Shown: piece by piece, positions 25,831 to 33,659 of the stretch | How the letters are laid out: each line of letters begins with the position of its first letter | Position numbering within the stretch: the first letter of the stretch is position 1 | Assembly: GCA_913058575.1 (NCBI GenBank) | Contig: CAJXRF010000048.1 | Location: 1-44,235 of the forward strand | Direction of reading: 5' to 3' | Source: an uncultured Bermanella sp. | Lineage (GTDB): Bacteria; Pseudomonadota; Gammaproteobacteria; Pseudomonadales; Oceanobacteraceae | Length of the DNA stretch: 44,235 nt | Translations under genes and position numbers: made by a program | The notes under the pieces: generated by a model | Databases searched by the model: none | Told to the model about the DNA's origin: nothing | The model's input: the letters and a program-made list of their open reading frames with translations, nothing else

Positions 25831-26974
25831 TCTTGGCCTAACAGTGGGGCTTGGTTGTTTACTCTTGCTATGCATGGGGCGACTTCAGGCCGAGCCCATT
25901 TGGCAAGACTGGCTACTGTCTAGCCGTTTTGAATTAATTCAATATTCAAACTTTGGCGGAAAAATTCGTGAAGTAAAGCCCGAGGAAAATCGCTTGTATT
26001 TCAGTAACGTGTATTTAAATCTAGAAGGGGACATAGGTGACAATAGTGATTTTATTTTAGAAATGCAGGCCGAAACCTCTGACTTATATTTGTTAGGGGG
26101 CTTTGTCACCATTGCTGACTCCTTGGAAGGCATTGGCAGTGATGAAGGTGAAGTGTTGAATGAAAGACAAACCCAAGTATCCGAACTGGTTAGGGGGCAT
26201 TTACAAAATATCACCCGCTCTGAAGATGATATAAAATTTGAACGGGCCAATATAGATTATCAATTCAGTGACTCTCTGGGTATGAAAGTGGGCAGCATTC
26301 GCATCCCCTTTGGATTTTGGGATGACTATTCTCTATTGCGTAACTTAAGTGCCGGCAAGACCGACCCCGTGACCATGGGGGTACAATTAAGGCGCGCTGA
26401 TATGGGGGCCCTGCTGTATTCCGATTTTGGTGTCAGTACTTATAAATATGAATTGGCCCTAGTGTACGGTGAAGAAGTGTTTGAGGTGACCGACAGTGAC
26501 AGCAGCCGAGACCTAGTGATGAAAGTGGGAGGGCGGGTTAATAAATTAGATTTTGGTATGAACACTTATTTGCGCGACATGGATAACATGGGGGATGTGT
26601 ATGCACTGGGGTTGTATTATCGGTATCGTTGGAATACACGACTTACCATATTAGGAGAGAGTGTTTATATGCGCAATGAAACCGAACGCCTGCATACGCG
26701 TTTTAGTTATGTTCAAGGCAATTATGATTTGGGGGATAGCATTGCTGGGCTGCGTTGGAATTTCTTTTTAGAAAGCTATAATTCCGATTTATTAAAAGTT
26801 GATTTAGACGAAGATGTCACTTATGAGTTTGCTGGCACTCATATTCAATTATCCACTGGCTTGATGTATGCCCACACGCGCAATATAGACATGGGTGTGC
26901 AGTATATTTCTGGGGCAGATGAAGAGGGGGATTTAATCTCCCGCTTCACGGCAAAATTGGATGTACGTTTTTAG
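25817..26974 (+). CDS. Outer-membrane beta-barrel protein (porin-like) in the cyclase operon
   Basis: The 385-residue protein has a signal peptide ending near LQAEPIW and a mature region of amphipathic strands with turns rich in Asp, Asn and Gly, ending in the typical aromatic C-terminus KLDVRF. The segment GMKVGSIRIPFGFWDDYS recalls porin O/P-type barrels that begin with a paired strand and a conserved R-x-P-FG motif. Its start lies 14 bases inside the preceding gene. Substrate unknown. Being co-translated with a cAMP-producing sensor, it may be controlled or sensed by it. Confidence 0.8.
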   Translation: MRPCNLGLTVGLGCLLLLCMGRLQAEPIWQDWLLSSRFELIQYSNFGGKIREVKPEENRLYFSNVYLNLEGDIGDNSDFILEMQAETSDLYLLGGFVTIADSLEGIGSDEGEVLNERQTQVSELVRGHLQNITRSEDDIKFERANIDYQFSDSLGMKVGSIRIPFGFWDDYSLLRNLSAGKTDPVTMGVQLRRADMGALLYSDFGVSTYKYELALVYGEEVFEVTDSDSSRDLVMKVGGRVNKLDFGMNTYLRDMDNMGDVYALGLYYRYRWNTRLTILGESVYMRNETERLHTRFSYVQGNYDLGDSIAGLRWNFFLESYNSDLLKVDLDEDVTYEFAGTHIQLSTGLMYAHTRNIDMGVQYISGADEEGDLISRFTAKLDVRF

Positions 26975-27016
26975 TTTTTTTCTAATTAATTTTTAAGTGA
27001 ATTTTTAATTATGTAT

Positions 27017-27412
27017 CTAAAGTGAGTCCACAAACTTCCACGTTTTTTCCCCATCAAAATACTTCACGTTAATTTCTTCACATATGGCTTTATCTACCAT
27101 GCGAAAGTTCACCGCTATGTTTTCGCGCCCAGAATCTTGGGTGGGAATATAATGGGTGGTACAGCCACAGTTTGAGCAATGTTGAAAATCAATATTTTTA
27201 TCCCCCCATTGGTAAGCTTTGCTTGGGTTTTGTTTAGTATTGATAGTGATGTCTTCAGGAAGAAAATAGCCCCACAAAGCGCCTAGTCTTTGGCAAATTG
27301 AGCAGTTGCAATTGATCAAATTCTTAGGGGCTTGTTTAATTGTAATACTCACATTACCGCAATGGCAACTGGCTTGAATCATAGGTTGTCCTATACTATT
27401 CTTGTAAGCCAT
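27017..27412 (-). CDS. GFA-family (glutathione-dependent formaldehyde-activating-like) zinc protein
   Basis: This 131-residue cytoplasmic protein has the cysteine sets of the GFA/CENP-V fold: CHCGNV, CNCSICQRLG and CSNCGCTTHY, which bind two zinc ions. The original formaldehyde-glutathione activity is disputed for this family, so no reaction is assigned. An ATG at residue 11 (MIQASCHCGN) is an alternative start closer to family length. It stands between the cyclase operon and a repeat cluster. Confidence 0.85.
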   Translation of the reverse strand: MAYKNSIGQPMIQASCHCGNVSITIKQAPKNLINCNCSICQRLGALWGYFLPEDITINTKQNPSKAYQWGDKNIDFQHCSNCGCTTHYIPTQDSGRENIAVNFRMVDKAICEEINVKYFDGEKTWKFVDSL

Positions 27413-27453
27413 ACAAAATCCTCAGTCAGAAGCGTAAGCGAGGCAGACTAGGT

Positions 27454-27639
27454 ACAAGTTTGTCAGTTCCCGACACAAACTATGTACTTACCTCCATGTA
27501 GGCAAGGCGTACGGAGGAAATAATTGAGGAGTTTATGTTCCATAAATGACGAAATTATCTCCTCCGAACAACGCAGCATAGTCACAAGTTTGTCTGTTCC
27601 AGACACAAATTATGTACCTACATCCTTGTAGGGAACGCA
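27454..27639. repeat. Direct repeat pair around a long hairpin
   Basis: Two units of about 56 bases (27454-27509 and 27584-27639) share ACAAGTTTGTC, GTTCC, GACACAAA, TATGTAC and a terminal CCTACATCCTTGTAGG-like palindrome with about 80 percent identity. Between them CGGAGGAAATAATT (27512-27525) pairs with AATTATCTCCTCCG (27552-27565) with one mismatch. The small palindrome also occurs inside the copy 1 hairpin element near 10.55 kb. The cluster lies between the GFA and ubiV genes. Function unknown. Confidence 0.65.
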
Positions 27640-27647
27640 GCTAGCTT

Positions 27648-28520
27648 CTAACCCACAAGGGACATGCCGGGAATCTTATGCCAATACCCATTACAATAAT
27701 CCTTGGTAGAGACGGGCGCCTTGCCCTGCATATTTTGTTTAAACAAGGTCAGCCAGGTTAACGACTCCAAGCTGTGCGGATTAATGCGCACCATATCTAC
27801 TAGGCCTTGCATGTGGGGTAAATCGTTAATAAGGTTTTGCGCCTTGCCCGATAAGGTTTGTATGCCGTTCATTAAAAATAACTCTTCCCCTTCTTGGCTG
27901 TCAATGTGTCGGCCCTGTGGGTAATTAATACAGCATAAGTTGCAATCATCCTTAGGGCGGTTTTCCGAGCGTGCGGTAAAGCAGCGCGCCCCATAGGCGA
28001 GCGGTAAATGGCCAAAACCATACACTTCTATTTCAAACTTTTTATGAATGCCCAGTTCTTTGCAACCTTCAATCATGTCACTTAACCAATCTTTGGAAAG
28101 CTCCACCGGCATCACCCAGCGCTGCATGCCTTTTTTATACAGGTATTGTAAATCGTGTTGGTTGTAAACATTTAAAGACGCGCCCGCCACAAACGGAATA
28201 TGCTGGCTTGATAGCAAGTGCACTGCGGCAAAGTCGTTGGCCTCCACCAAAAATTCACCGTTATCGCAGACCTTTTTAAGCACCGCTAATTCGCTCTTGG
28301 CTTCCAATAAGGCAAGGCTTGATAGCACCACTTGCTTACCTTGTTGGCTAATGTCTTTACCTAATTCTAGCCAATCATTTAATTTTAATTCACGGCGTTT
28401 AGAGCACACTGATTCACCTAGATAAAGCGTATCGGCAATGCTGGTTTTAGCATGATCATAAAAATCATGTACCTGTTGTTGTGGCCAAAAAAATAACAAG
28501 TTACCAAGGGAAAGTTTCAT
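27648..28520 (-). CDS. ubiV: O2-independent ubiquinone biosynthesis protein UbiV (U32 peptidase-like)
   Basis: UbiV forms a complex with UbiU that carries out the ubiquinone ring hydroxylations without oxygen, each subunit holding a [4Fe-4S] cluster. The 290-residue protein begins MKLSLGNLLFFWPQQQVHDFY as UbiV/YhbV proteins do (given here as MKLSLGNLLFFWPQQ). It carries the cluster cysteines in RCFTARS and DDCNLCCINYP, typical of the U32 family. The start has GGATAAAG upstream. It lies 70 bases after ubiU, in the same order as in E. coli. Confidence 0.93.
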   Translation of the reverse strand: MKLSLGNLLFFWPQQQVHDFYDHAKTSIADTLYLGESVCSKRRELKLNDWLELGKDISQQGKQVVLSSLALLEAKSELAVLKKVCDNGEFLVEANDFAAVHLLSSQHIPFVAGASLNVYNQHDLQYLYKKGMQRWVMPVELSKDWLSDMIEGCKELGIHKKFEIEVYGFGHLPLAYGARCFTARSENRPKDDCNLCCINYPQGRHIDSQEGEELFLMNGIQTLSGKAQNLINDLPHMQGLVDMVRINPHSLESLTWLTLFKQNMQGKAPVSTKDYCNGYWHKIPGMSLVG

Positions 28521-28590
28521 GGCTTTATCCTTACCGTGCTGTTTTTTTTACTGCCGTGATGGTTAATAGAATAATTTTTAAATTGCATAA

Positions 28591-29583
28591 TCATTGCCAC
28601 TGACGCGCATAAGCGCCCAGAGTGGTTTGTGAGCCTTCCGATAATTGCGCGAGCTGTTGATTCCAGCTGTCTTGGGTGTGAAAGGTGTCGGGATTTTTCA
28701 TGACCGAATCAATGGCTTGGCGCCACACCCGAGTCACTTGGCGGGTGTAGGCTGGGCTGCGTTGGCGCCCTTCAATTTTTAATGAACAAACCCCCAATTT
28801 ATAAAGCTTAGGCAGTAGCTCTAAGGTATTTAAGCTGGTGGGTTCTTCAAGGGCGTGAGTAATCTTGCCATCTACATTAAAACGGCCTTTGCAAAGGGTA
28901 GGGTAGCCGGCTTTTTCATCCTCCTGAAAACGATCAATTAAAACGTTATTTAAACGGCTTTCTAAACCTTGTTCGGTGTCATTCCAACGCACATATTTAG
29001 CCGGGCTACAGGCCCCCACGGTATTGGGGGATTCGCCGGTCATGTACGACGATAAGTAACAACGCCCCTCGGCCATAATGCACAAACTGCCAAAGGCAAA
29101 TACTTCTAAATCGAGATCCGTGTCTTGTTTTAAATTGGCCACCTGTTGAAAAGATAATACCCTGGGTAATACCACCCGTTTAATGCCAAAGGGTTTAAAG
29201 AAATTAATGGCCGCACTACTGGTGGCACTGGCTTGTACCGATAAATGCAATTCTAATTGGGGAAAATGCGTGGCGGCGTATTCCAGTACCGCAATGTTAG
29301 ATGCAATTAACACATTGGCGCCTATGTCTACGGCGTGTTTTACCCCGTCAAACCACACCTGAGCTCGGTTAGGGTGAGCAAAGGTATTAATGGCCACGTG
29401 CACATGGGCATTATGATCGTGTGCATATTGCACACCTTGATTAAGTTGGCGATCGTTAAAGTTTAAACCGGCAAAGTGGCGGGCGTTGGTGTCGTCTTTA
29501 AAGCCCAAATACACCGCATCGGCCCCTTCATCGACCGCTGCCTTCAGTGCAGCCAGACTGCCTGCCGGGGCCAAAAGCTCCAT
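28591..29583 (-). CDS. ubiU: O2-independent ubiquinone biosynthesis protein UbiU (U32 peptidase-like)
   Basis: UbiU is the partner of UbiV in oxygen-independent hydroxylation during ubiquinone synthesis. The 330-residue protein begins MELLAPAGSLAALKAAVDEGADAVYLG (given as MELLAPAGSLAALKAAV), which is the U32 signature. Its cluster cysteines lie in FGSLCIMAEGRCYLS, VGACSPAKY and the later TLCKGRF. It is divergent from ubiT across 82 bases that include an FNR-like box, fitting the known anaerobic role and the FNR control reported in E. coli. Confidence 0.95.
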   Translation of the reverse strand: MELLAPAGSLAALKAAVDEGADAVYLGFKDDTNARHFAGLNFNDRQLNQGVQYAHDHNAHVHVAINTFAHPNRAQVWFDGVKHAVDIGANVLIASNIAVLEYAATHFPQLELHLSVQASATSSAAINFFKPFGIKRVVLPRVLSFQQVANLKQDTDLDLEVFAFGSLCIMAEGRCYLSSYMTGESPNTVGACSPAKYVRWNDTEQGLESRLNNVLIDRFQEDEKAGYPTLCKGRFNVDGKITHALEEPTSLNTLELLPKLYKLGVCSLKIEGRQRSPAYTRQVTRVWRQAIDSVMKNPDTFHTQDSWNQQLAQLSEGSQTTLGAYARQWQ

Positions 29584-29594
29584 AAACGAATTCC

Positions 29595-29608
29595 TTGATC
29601 TCGATTAA
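29595..29608. promoter_or_regulatory. FNR-like box between ubiU and ubiT
   Basis: TTGATCTCGATTAA differs from TTGAT-N4-ATCAA at one base. It lies 58 bases before the ubiT start and 12 before the ubiU start codon. Activation of ubiT is more plausible than of ubiU from this position, as the site is very close to ubiU. Confidence 0.55.
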
Positions 29609-29665
29609 TACTTCATAAATCGTTAACGATTAAACTGGCTTCAGTTTGTTTTATGGAGCGCGCAA

Positions 29666-30277
29666 ATGTTATTACCAAAACGGGTTACTACTATGTTGGT
29701 AGCCAAGGCCAAGCCAGCCTTAAACCGTGCGCATAATGTAGTGTTTGAAAATCTGAAAACGTCGTCATTAACACCTATGTTGGTAGCCAAGGCCAAGCCT
29801 GCTTTAAGCCTAGCCCACAAGCTTGTGCCTACAGCTCTGCAAAATCAGTTGGTATTACAGGGCATGAAGCGGCTAGCGAAAGAATTTTTGGAAAATGGCG
29901 AAATGGATTTTATGGCGGGTAAGGTGGCTCGTTTGCACATTAAAGATATGGATATAAGTTTCTTTTTTACGCTGCAAGATGAAAGTAACAGTCCCAGCCA
30001 AGACAAAAAACTCATCATTCTAGCTAGCCTGCCACAACCTCCTGAACCTAATGTCACCTTCAGCGCCACACTCGAAGCCTTTGTATTATTGGCCTCACAA
30101 AAAGTAGATCCAGATACGTTATTTTTTAATCGCAGCCTGCAAATCAGTGGCGATACTGAGTTGGGCTTAGAAATAAAAAACCTAATTGACCAATTTGATA
30201 TTCAACTTCTACACAAGCCCGTAGGGCAAGTATTAAACCTGTGGTCGCAGCAACTATTGGAGAACCAACATGCCTAA
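29666..30277 (+). CDS. ubiT: O2-independent ubiquinone accessory factor UbiT (SCP2 lipid-binding)
   Basis: UbiT has a sterol-carrier-protein-2 fold and binds the hydrophobic intermediates used by UbiU-UbiV. Seen here are the SCP2 core (about 70-190, including MKRLAKEFLENGEMDFMAG, FNRSLQISGDTELGLEIKNLID given in part as NRSLQISGDTELGLE) and the gene position divergent from ubiU-ubiV. The N-terminus is odd: residues 10-37 and 38-65 are a tandem duplication, each starting MLVAKAKPAL, with the first 23 bases identical. The gene overlaps the next one by eight bases. Confidence 0.9.
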   Translation: MLLPKRVTTMLVAKAKPALNRAHNVVFENLKTSSLTPMLVAKAKPALSLAHKLVPTALQNQLVLQGMKRLAKEFLENGEMDFMAGKVARLHIKDMDISFFFTLQDESNSPSQDKKLIILASLPQPPEPNVTFSATLEAFVLLASQKVDPDTLFFNRSLQISGDTELGLEIKNLIDQFDIQLLHKPVGQVLNLWSQQLLENQHA

Positions 30278-30743
30278 CACCGCCCGAGATTTACGTGATA
30301 TCACCTCAGAGTTAAATGTTGAAAACTTATTAGAAGACGACCACCAGCGTATCGACCAAATGTATCAAGACGTATTAGATGCATTGATTAATCAAAAACC
30401 CCCCATGAGTCAGCATTTATTGTTTAAGTTGTTTAAAAGCGCTTTACTGCGTCATTTACATTGGGAAGAAAAAGTTTTGTTTCCCATGTATATCGAATTC
30501 AGTGGTAAGCAGGGCTCTATTCCTCAGTTGCATTTGCAACACAAGGAAATCATGGACTACCTTACCGAGTTAGAAGAAGATTTATCCAAAGGCCTTGAGA
30601 AAAGTGCCTTTGAATTATTAGGGCAGTATTTAGCCCATCATAATGAGTTTGAAGAGAAGAGCTTGTATCCGGCATTTGAGGCACTGGATAGTAAGGAGCT
30701 GAAGGATAAGTTGGTGTTGGCTATTAGTCGTGGGTTTAAATAG
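30270..30743 (+). CDS. Hemerythrin-like (HHE) diiron protein
   Basis: This 157-residue all-helical protein has the HHE pattern of metal ligands: H in EDDHQRID, H and E in LRHLHWEEKVLFP, H in LQHKEIM and the H/E set in YLAHHNEFEEKSLYP. Such proteins bind O2 or sense oxygen, NO or iron at a diiron site. It overlaps ubiT by eight bases and so shares its likely FNR-controlled promoter. A role in protecting or gating the O2-sensitive UbiU-UbiV clusters is inferred from context only. Confidence 0.87.
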   Translation: MPNTARDLRDITSELNVENLLEDDHQRIDQMYQDVLDALINQKPPMSQHLLFKLFKSALLRHLHWEEKVLFPMYIEFSGKQGSIPQLHLQHKEIMDYLTELEEDLSKGLEKSAFELLGQYLAHHNEFEEKSLYPAFEALDSKELKDKLVLAISRGFK

Positions 30744-30811
30744 GGGTCTTTATCGCAAATTGTTTTTTAGTGTTCTAAATTCGAGCAATATTTCTGCTGT
30801 ATCTTAGTCAG

Positions 30812-30924
30812 ATGTTTTTCTTTTCTGGGGGAGTCCCCAGCCCCCTTTTCGTTCATCTTTTAGCCTTGCTTCCTTATATATTTAATTAGCCTCTTTCGTA
30901 TAGATAGGGCTTGCAAGGCTAAAA
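30812..30924 (+). repeat. Dispersed constant-loop hairpin element, copy 2
   Basis: This is the most compact copy. GATGTTTTTCTTTT leads into CTGGGG (30825-30830) paired with CCCCAG (30835-30840), then CCCCTTTTCG. The second stem follows: TTTTAGCCTTGC (30858-30869) pairs perfectly with GCAAGGCTAAAA (30913-30924). The 43-base loop carries TATATTTAATTAG and CTCTTTC, shared with the other copies, although the stem is unrelated to theirs. It lies about 70 bases after the hemerythrin gene on the same strand. Confidence 0.75.
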
Positions 30925-31431
30925 AATTCACAGGTTGGTATCGGGTCGTTTCTGGTTGTTCCAAATGGCCATGACGTGGTATTGATTGGTATATTAGTTA
31001 TGCTGCTTTCTTAACTTAAATTATGCGGAAGATTAAAGCGAGATTGAAATCAGGGTTAAATAGCCTGACTCAGCGCCTTTAAATGATAATAACCTAGGGC
31101 TAGCGTGACTGCTGATTGTGTCAAATTTAAAATTGTTAGCGACGTCTTTAACTGATAAATCCCTGATAAAAGATCGTGAATAAAAATAAGGCGAAAAGCT
31201 CGTAAATAGCTCATGAATTCGAGTCAAAGTCGTTTTAATGTGTACTAAAAAAAACGAATTTTCAAAGGATTAGAAGCTGAGAATTTATGTGAAAGGCGCA
31301 ATAAAAGATAATGTTTATTGACCAAATAGGCTGTAGGCGTGATGATGACAGCCCTTAAAAATTGAGTCGCAAAAGACGTCGCCTGAAAAGATGTCTAAGT
31401 GATGTAGAATAAACTGTTAGCATTCAATAAT
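30925..31431. other. Intergenic region without a supported gene
   Basis: About 500 bases after the repeat contain only short frames lacking ribosome sites. A minus-strand frame at 31033-31227 has no family resemblance and no start signal. I see no tRNA-like cloverleaf, strong hairpin or direct repeat here. Confidence 0.35.
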
Positions 31432-31863
31432 ATGAAAATAATTTACAAACTTTTAAAATGGACTTTTATTGGTATTTCTTTGTTCGGGGTAGCTATTTTA
31501 CTTTTAGGCTTTGGCTTTATGTGGTTTTGGAACTCTCAATCTGTAAACTCGCTAAGTGAAGCAAAGGAACTATTAAAAAAACACAGAGATTTCGAATATA
31601 GAATTATGATAAATGAGTGCTCTAAGTTATTCGCACTTGACGAAAATATAACTCTTTCTCGTAATGAAATCCCAATAAATCTTAAAAGTATTTCTCCAGA
31701 ATACATAAGAGTTTCAGGTTATAGCTGTGAGATCAATTTATTTAAAGTACCAGGTAAAGGTATCGGCTACTTTGTAAGTAAGACACAGGATGGAAGCTTT
31801 AAAATTAGCTGGCATGATTACTTTGAAAGCTGGGATAGCCATGAAATTAATATTGTGCAATAA
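31432..31863 (+). CDS. Small membrane-anchored hypothetical protein
   Basis: I do not recognise this protein of 143 residues. It has one N-terminal TM helix (about 10-33, GISLFGVAILLLGFGFMWFW) after a basic start, then a hydrophilic domain of about 105 residues with two cysteines (NECSKLF and GYSCEIN) that could form a disulfide if periplasmic. Codon use is AT-rich. It starts an accessory region of small genes and fragments; no operon partner follows. Confidence 0.6.
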   Translation: MKIIYKLLKWTFIGISLFGVAILLLGFGFMWFWNSQSVNSLSEAKELLKKHRDFEYRIMINECSKLFALDENITLSRNEIPINLKSISPEYIRVSGYSCEINLFKVPGKGIGYFVSKTQDGSFKISWHDYFESWDSHEINIVQ

Positions 31864-31905
31864 AGATGCTAATAAAGCCATTAAGCTTGACACACAAAAA
31901 AACGT

Positions 31906-31932
31906 GTGGCGGACAGCATTTTAGACCGCCAC
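31906..31932. other. Hairpin after the small membrane protein
   Basis: GTGGCGG and CCGCCAC form a perfect seven-base stem around 13 bases, next to a CACAC/GTGTG pair. No T tract follows. GGCGTTAAATG just downstream resembles one integron attC core, but the matching partner core was not found. Confidence 0.35.
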
Positions 31933-31938
31933 TTATGA

Positions 31939-32154
31939 CAGGCGTTAAATGACAAGTATGATTTAAAAAATTACCGTCTCTATGCTGGAAAAGGAATATC
32001 TTACTATTCGAATTTTAAAGAAGCCAAGGGTGATTCAAAGTATTTTATGCCTGATAAAGCTGAACTTCGTATAGAAATACTGGTAGGGATTGCTCCAAGT
32101 GAAGCTGATTTTTAAGCCTATGAATATGAGAATAACCAATGGGCACCATCATAA
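31939..32154 (+). pseudogene. C-terminal gene fragment with an in-frame stop
   Basis: A frame without any start codon reads protein-like sequence (NYRLYAGKGISYYSNF, KGDSKYFMPDKAEL, EILVGIAPSEADF) up to TAA at 32113-32115. It then continues in the same frame with AYEYENNQWAPS before a second stop at 32152. The start is missing, since a stop lies directly upstream at 31936. This looks like the tail of a decayed gene hit by a nonsense mutation. I do not recognise the family. Confidence 0.45.
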
Positions 32155-32786
32155 ATATTGATGCTGGTGGCAACTTAACAAGTTTAGGCACACGACTCCT
32201 GAACTTCACCGATAATGCAGGCACCTTTTTAGTCCTAAAGAAACAGATTATGAGTAAAGAACTAAATAAAATATCAAAGTACTTCAGCTATTTACTTCGT
32301 CATGAGCCTGAATCGATTGGTTTATCTCTTGATGAGAATGGTTGGGCGAGTATTGATGAGCTGATCCAGAAAACAGACGACTTCGAATTGAATAACGATA
32401 TCATTGATATAGTCGTTGAAACTAATGATAAGAAAAGATTCAGTATTAGCAAGGATAGGCTTCATATTAGGGCAAACCAAGGGCATTCAATTGTTGTTGA
32501 TCTGGAATTGATTCCAATTCAGCCTCCTCAATATCTAGTTCATGGGACTGCAGAAAGGTTCATCGAAATAATTAGAGAACAGGGACTTAACAAGATGCAA
32601 AGGCATCATGTGCATTTATCGGAGTCCCAAGCTGTCGCAAAAAATGTGGGATCTCGATATGGTAAGCCTATCCTTTTAAATATTGCGACTAAAGAGATGT
32701 TTGATGACGGCTTTATATTCTATAAATCGGCTAACAATGTTTGGTTAGTTGATGGCGTGCCACCAAAGTACATTAAAGAAGCGTAG
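32139..32786 (+). CDS. kptA: RNA 2'-phosphotransferase, KptA/Tpt1 family
   Basis: KptA/Tpt1 enzymes move an internal 2'-phosphate of RNA to NAD, yielding ADP-ribose 1'',2''-cyclic phosphate. The likely start is the ATG at 32250 (MSKELNKISKYFSYLL), giving 178 residues; the 37-residue upstream extension has no family counterpart. Family features are YFSYLLRHEPESIGL, NGWASIDEL, YLVHGTAERF and HHVHLSES, with the catalytic Arg/His set in place. Bacterial copies are sporadic and their substrates are uncertain, since bacteria lack the tRNA-splicing route that makes 2'-phosphates. Its setting among fragments suggests horizontal gain. Confidence 0.9.
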   Translation: MGTIINIDAGGNLTSLGTRLLNFTDNAGTFLVLKKQIMSKELNKISKYFSYLLRHEPESIGLSLDENGWASIDELIQKTDDFELNNDIIDIVVETNDKKRFSISKDRLHIRANQGHSIVVDLELIPIQPPQYLVHGTAERFIEIIREQGLNKMQRHHVHLSESQAVAKNVGSRYGKPILLNIATKEMFDDGFIFYKSANNVWLVDGVPPKYIKEA

Positions 32787-32806
32787 TAATAATAGACTGT
32801 TGGTAA

Positions 32807-32828
32807 CATAACAACCTTGGGTGTTATG
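32807..32828 (+). other. Hairpin after kptA
   Basis: CATAACA and TGTTATG form a perfect seven-base stem with an eight-base loop 21 bases after the kptA stop codon. It lacks a T tract; a weak terminator or an RNA-stabilising hairpin is possible. Confidence 0.35.
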
Positions 32829-32946
32829 TAGCCGATAGGAATTAAATGTTGGAATCACAGAGGTTTAGCCTTGCCTTTTTCCAAGGAAATGATAATAAAT
32901 TCTGAGCTTATTTATTCTTACAATATAGTGTCTCTGGAAAACAAAC

Positions 32947-33573
32947 ATGAACTCAACCCTATATTACATTCACGACCCCATGTGTAGCTGGTGCTGGGGT
33001 TATCGCCCTGTGTGGAATGCATTACAACAACATCTTCCTGTTGCTATAAGAATTGAATATGTGGCAGGGGGATTGGCCCCCGATTCAGATCAGCCCATGC
33101 CAAAGGAAATGCAGAATGCCATTCAAGGGCATTGGCACAATATAAAAGCCAAACTAGGCACTGAGTTTAATTTTGATTTCTGGCGAGAAAACACACCGCG
33201 CCGCTCCACTTATATGGCTTGTCGGGCAGTAATTGCCGCTAAGTTGCAAGGTTTTGAAAAGCAGATGCTAGAAGCCATCCAGTGTGGTTACTATTTGCGG
33301 GCCTTGAATCCTTCTGATATAGAGGTTTTAAATCAGTTGGCAGGGGAGTTGTGTGCCTTAAAGCCAGAGTTAGATTTAGCAAAATTTTCAGCGGATCTTT
33401 TGGCACTTGATACACAAAAAGAATTTGAGCGACAATTGCAGCTGGCAAGAGCATTAACCATTCAAGGGTTTCCATCATTAGTGCTTGAAGTTAAAGGTCA
33501 GCGCTATTCTATAGCCATTGATTATAGCGATTACCAAAATACATTGGCGCAAATAGTGGAGTATGCAGCATAA
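32947..33573 (+). CDS. DsbA-family thioredoxin-fold oxidoreductase (cytoplasmic)
   Basis: This 208-residue protein has no signal peptide, and its active site CSWC (residues 13-16 in DPMCSWCWGYRP) is followed by a DsbA-type helical insertion. The cis-Pro loop is in IQGFPSLVLE. It belongs to the FrnE/DsbA-like cytoplasmic group, in which members act as thiol oxidoreductases or isomerases of unknown partner. It stands alone, with about 160 bases upstream and a compact downstream gap. Confidence 0.88.
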   Translation: MNSTLYYIHDPMCSWCWGYRPVWNALQQHLPVAIRIEYVAGGLAPDSDQPMPKEMQNAIQGHWHNIKAKLGTEFNFDFWRENTPRRSTYMACRAVIAAKLQGFEKQMLEAIQCGYYLRALNPSDIEVLNQLAGELCALKPELDLAKFSADLLALDTQKEFERQLQLARALTIQGFPSLVLEVKGQRYSIAIDYSDYQNTLAQIVEYAA

Positions 33574-33659
33574 AAAGGGCTAGTCTAATTTTACATTAAC
33601 TCAATTTGTTAGCAGAGCATTTCGCGTAGTGATTGAAACTTCTCTAAATTAAGGAAAGC

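Noticed and set aside
25939-26250. 103-codon minus-strand frame opposite the outer-membrane protein
   Set aside because: It is antisense to a well-supported gene, Ser/Lys-rich, and lacks a start signal; it is a shadow frame.
27454-27639. CRISPR array
   Set aside because: Only two imperfect units with an inverted repeat between them, no regular spacers and no cas genes.
31033-31227. Small minus-strand gene after the hemerythrin region
   Set aside because: No ribosome site, no recognisable motif and no conserved context.
31870-31955. Possible integron attC site after the small membrane protein gene
   Set aside because: GGCGTTAAATG resembles the right core and a GTGGCGG/CCGCCAC stem is present, but no complementary RYYYAAC core lies at the expected distance and no integrase is near.
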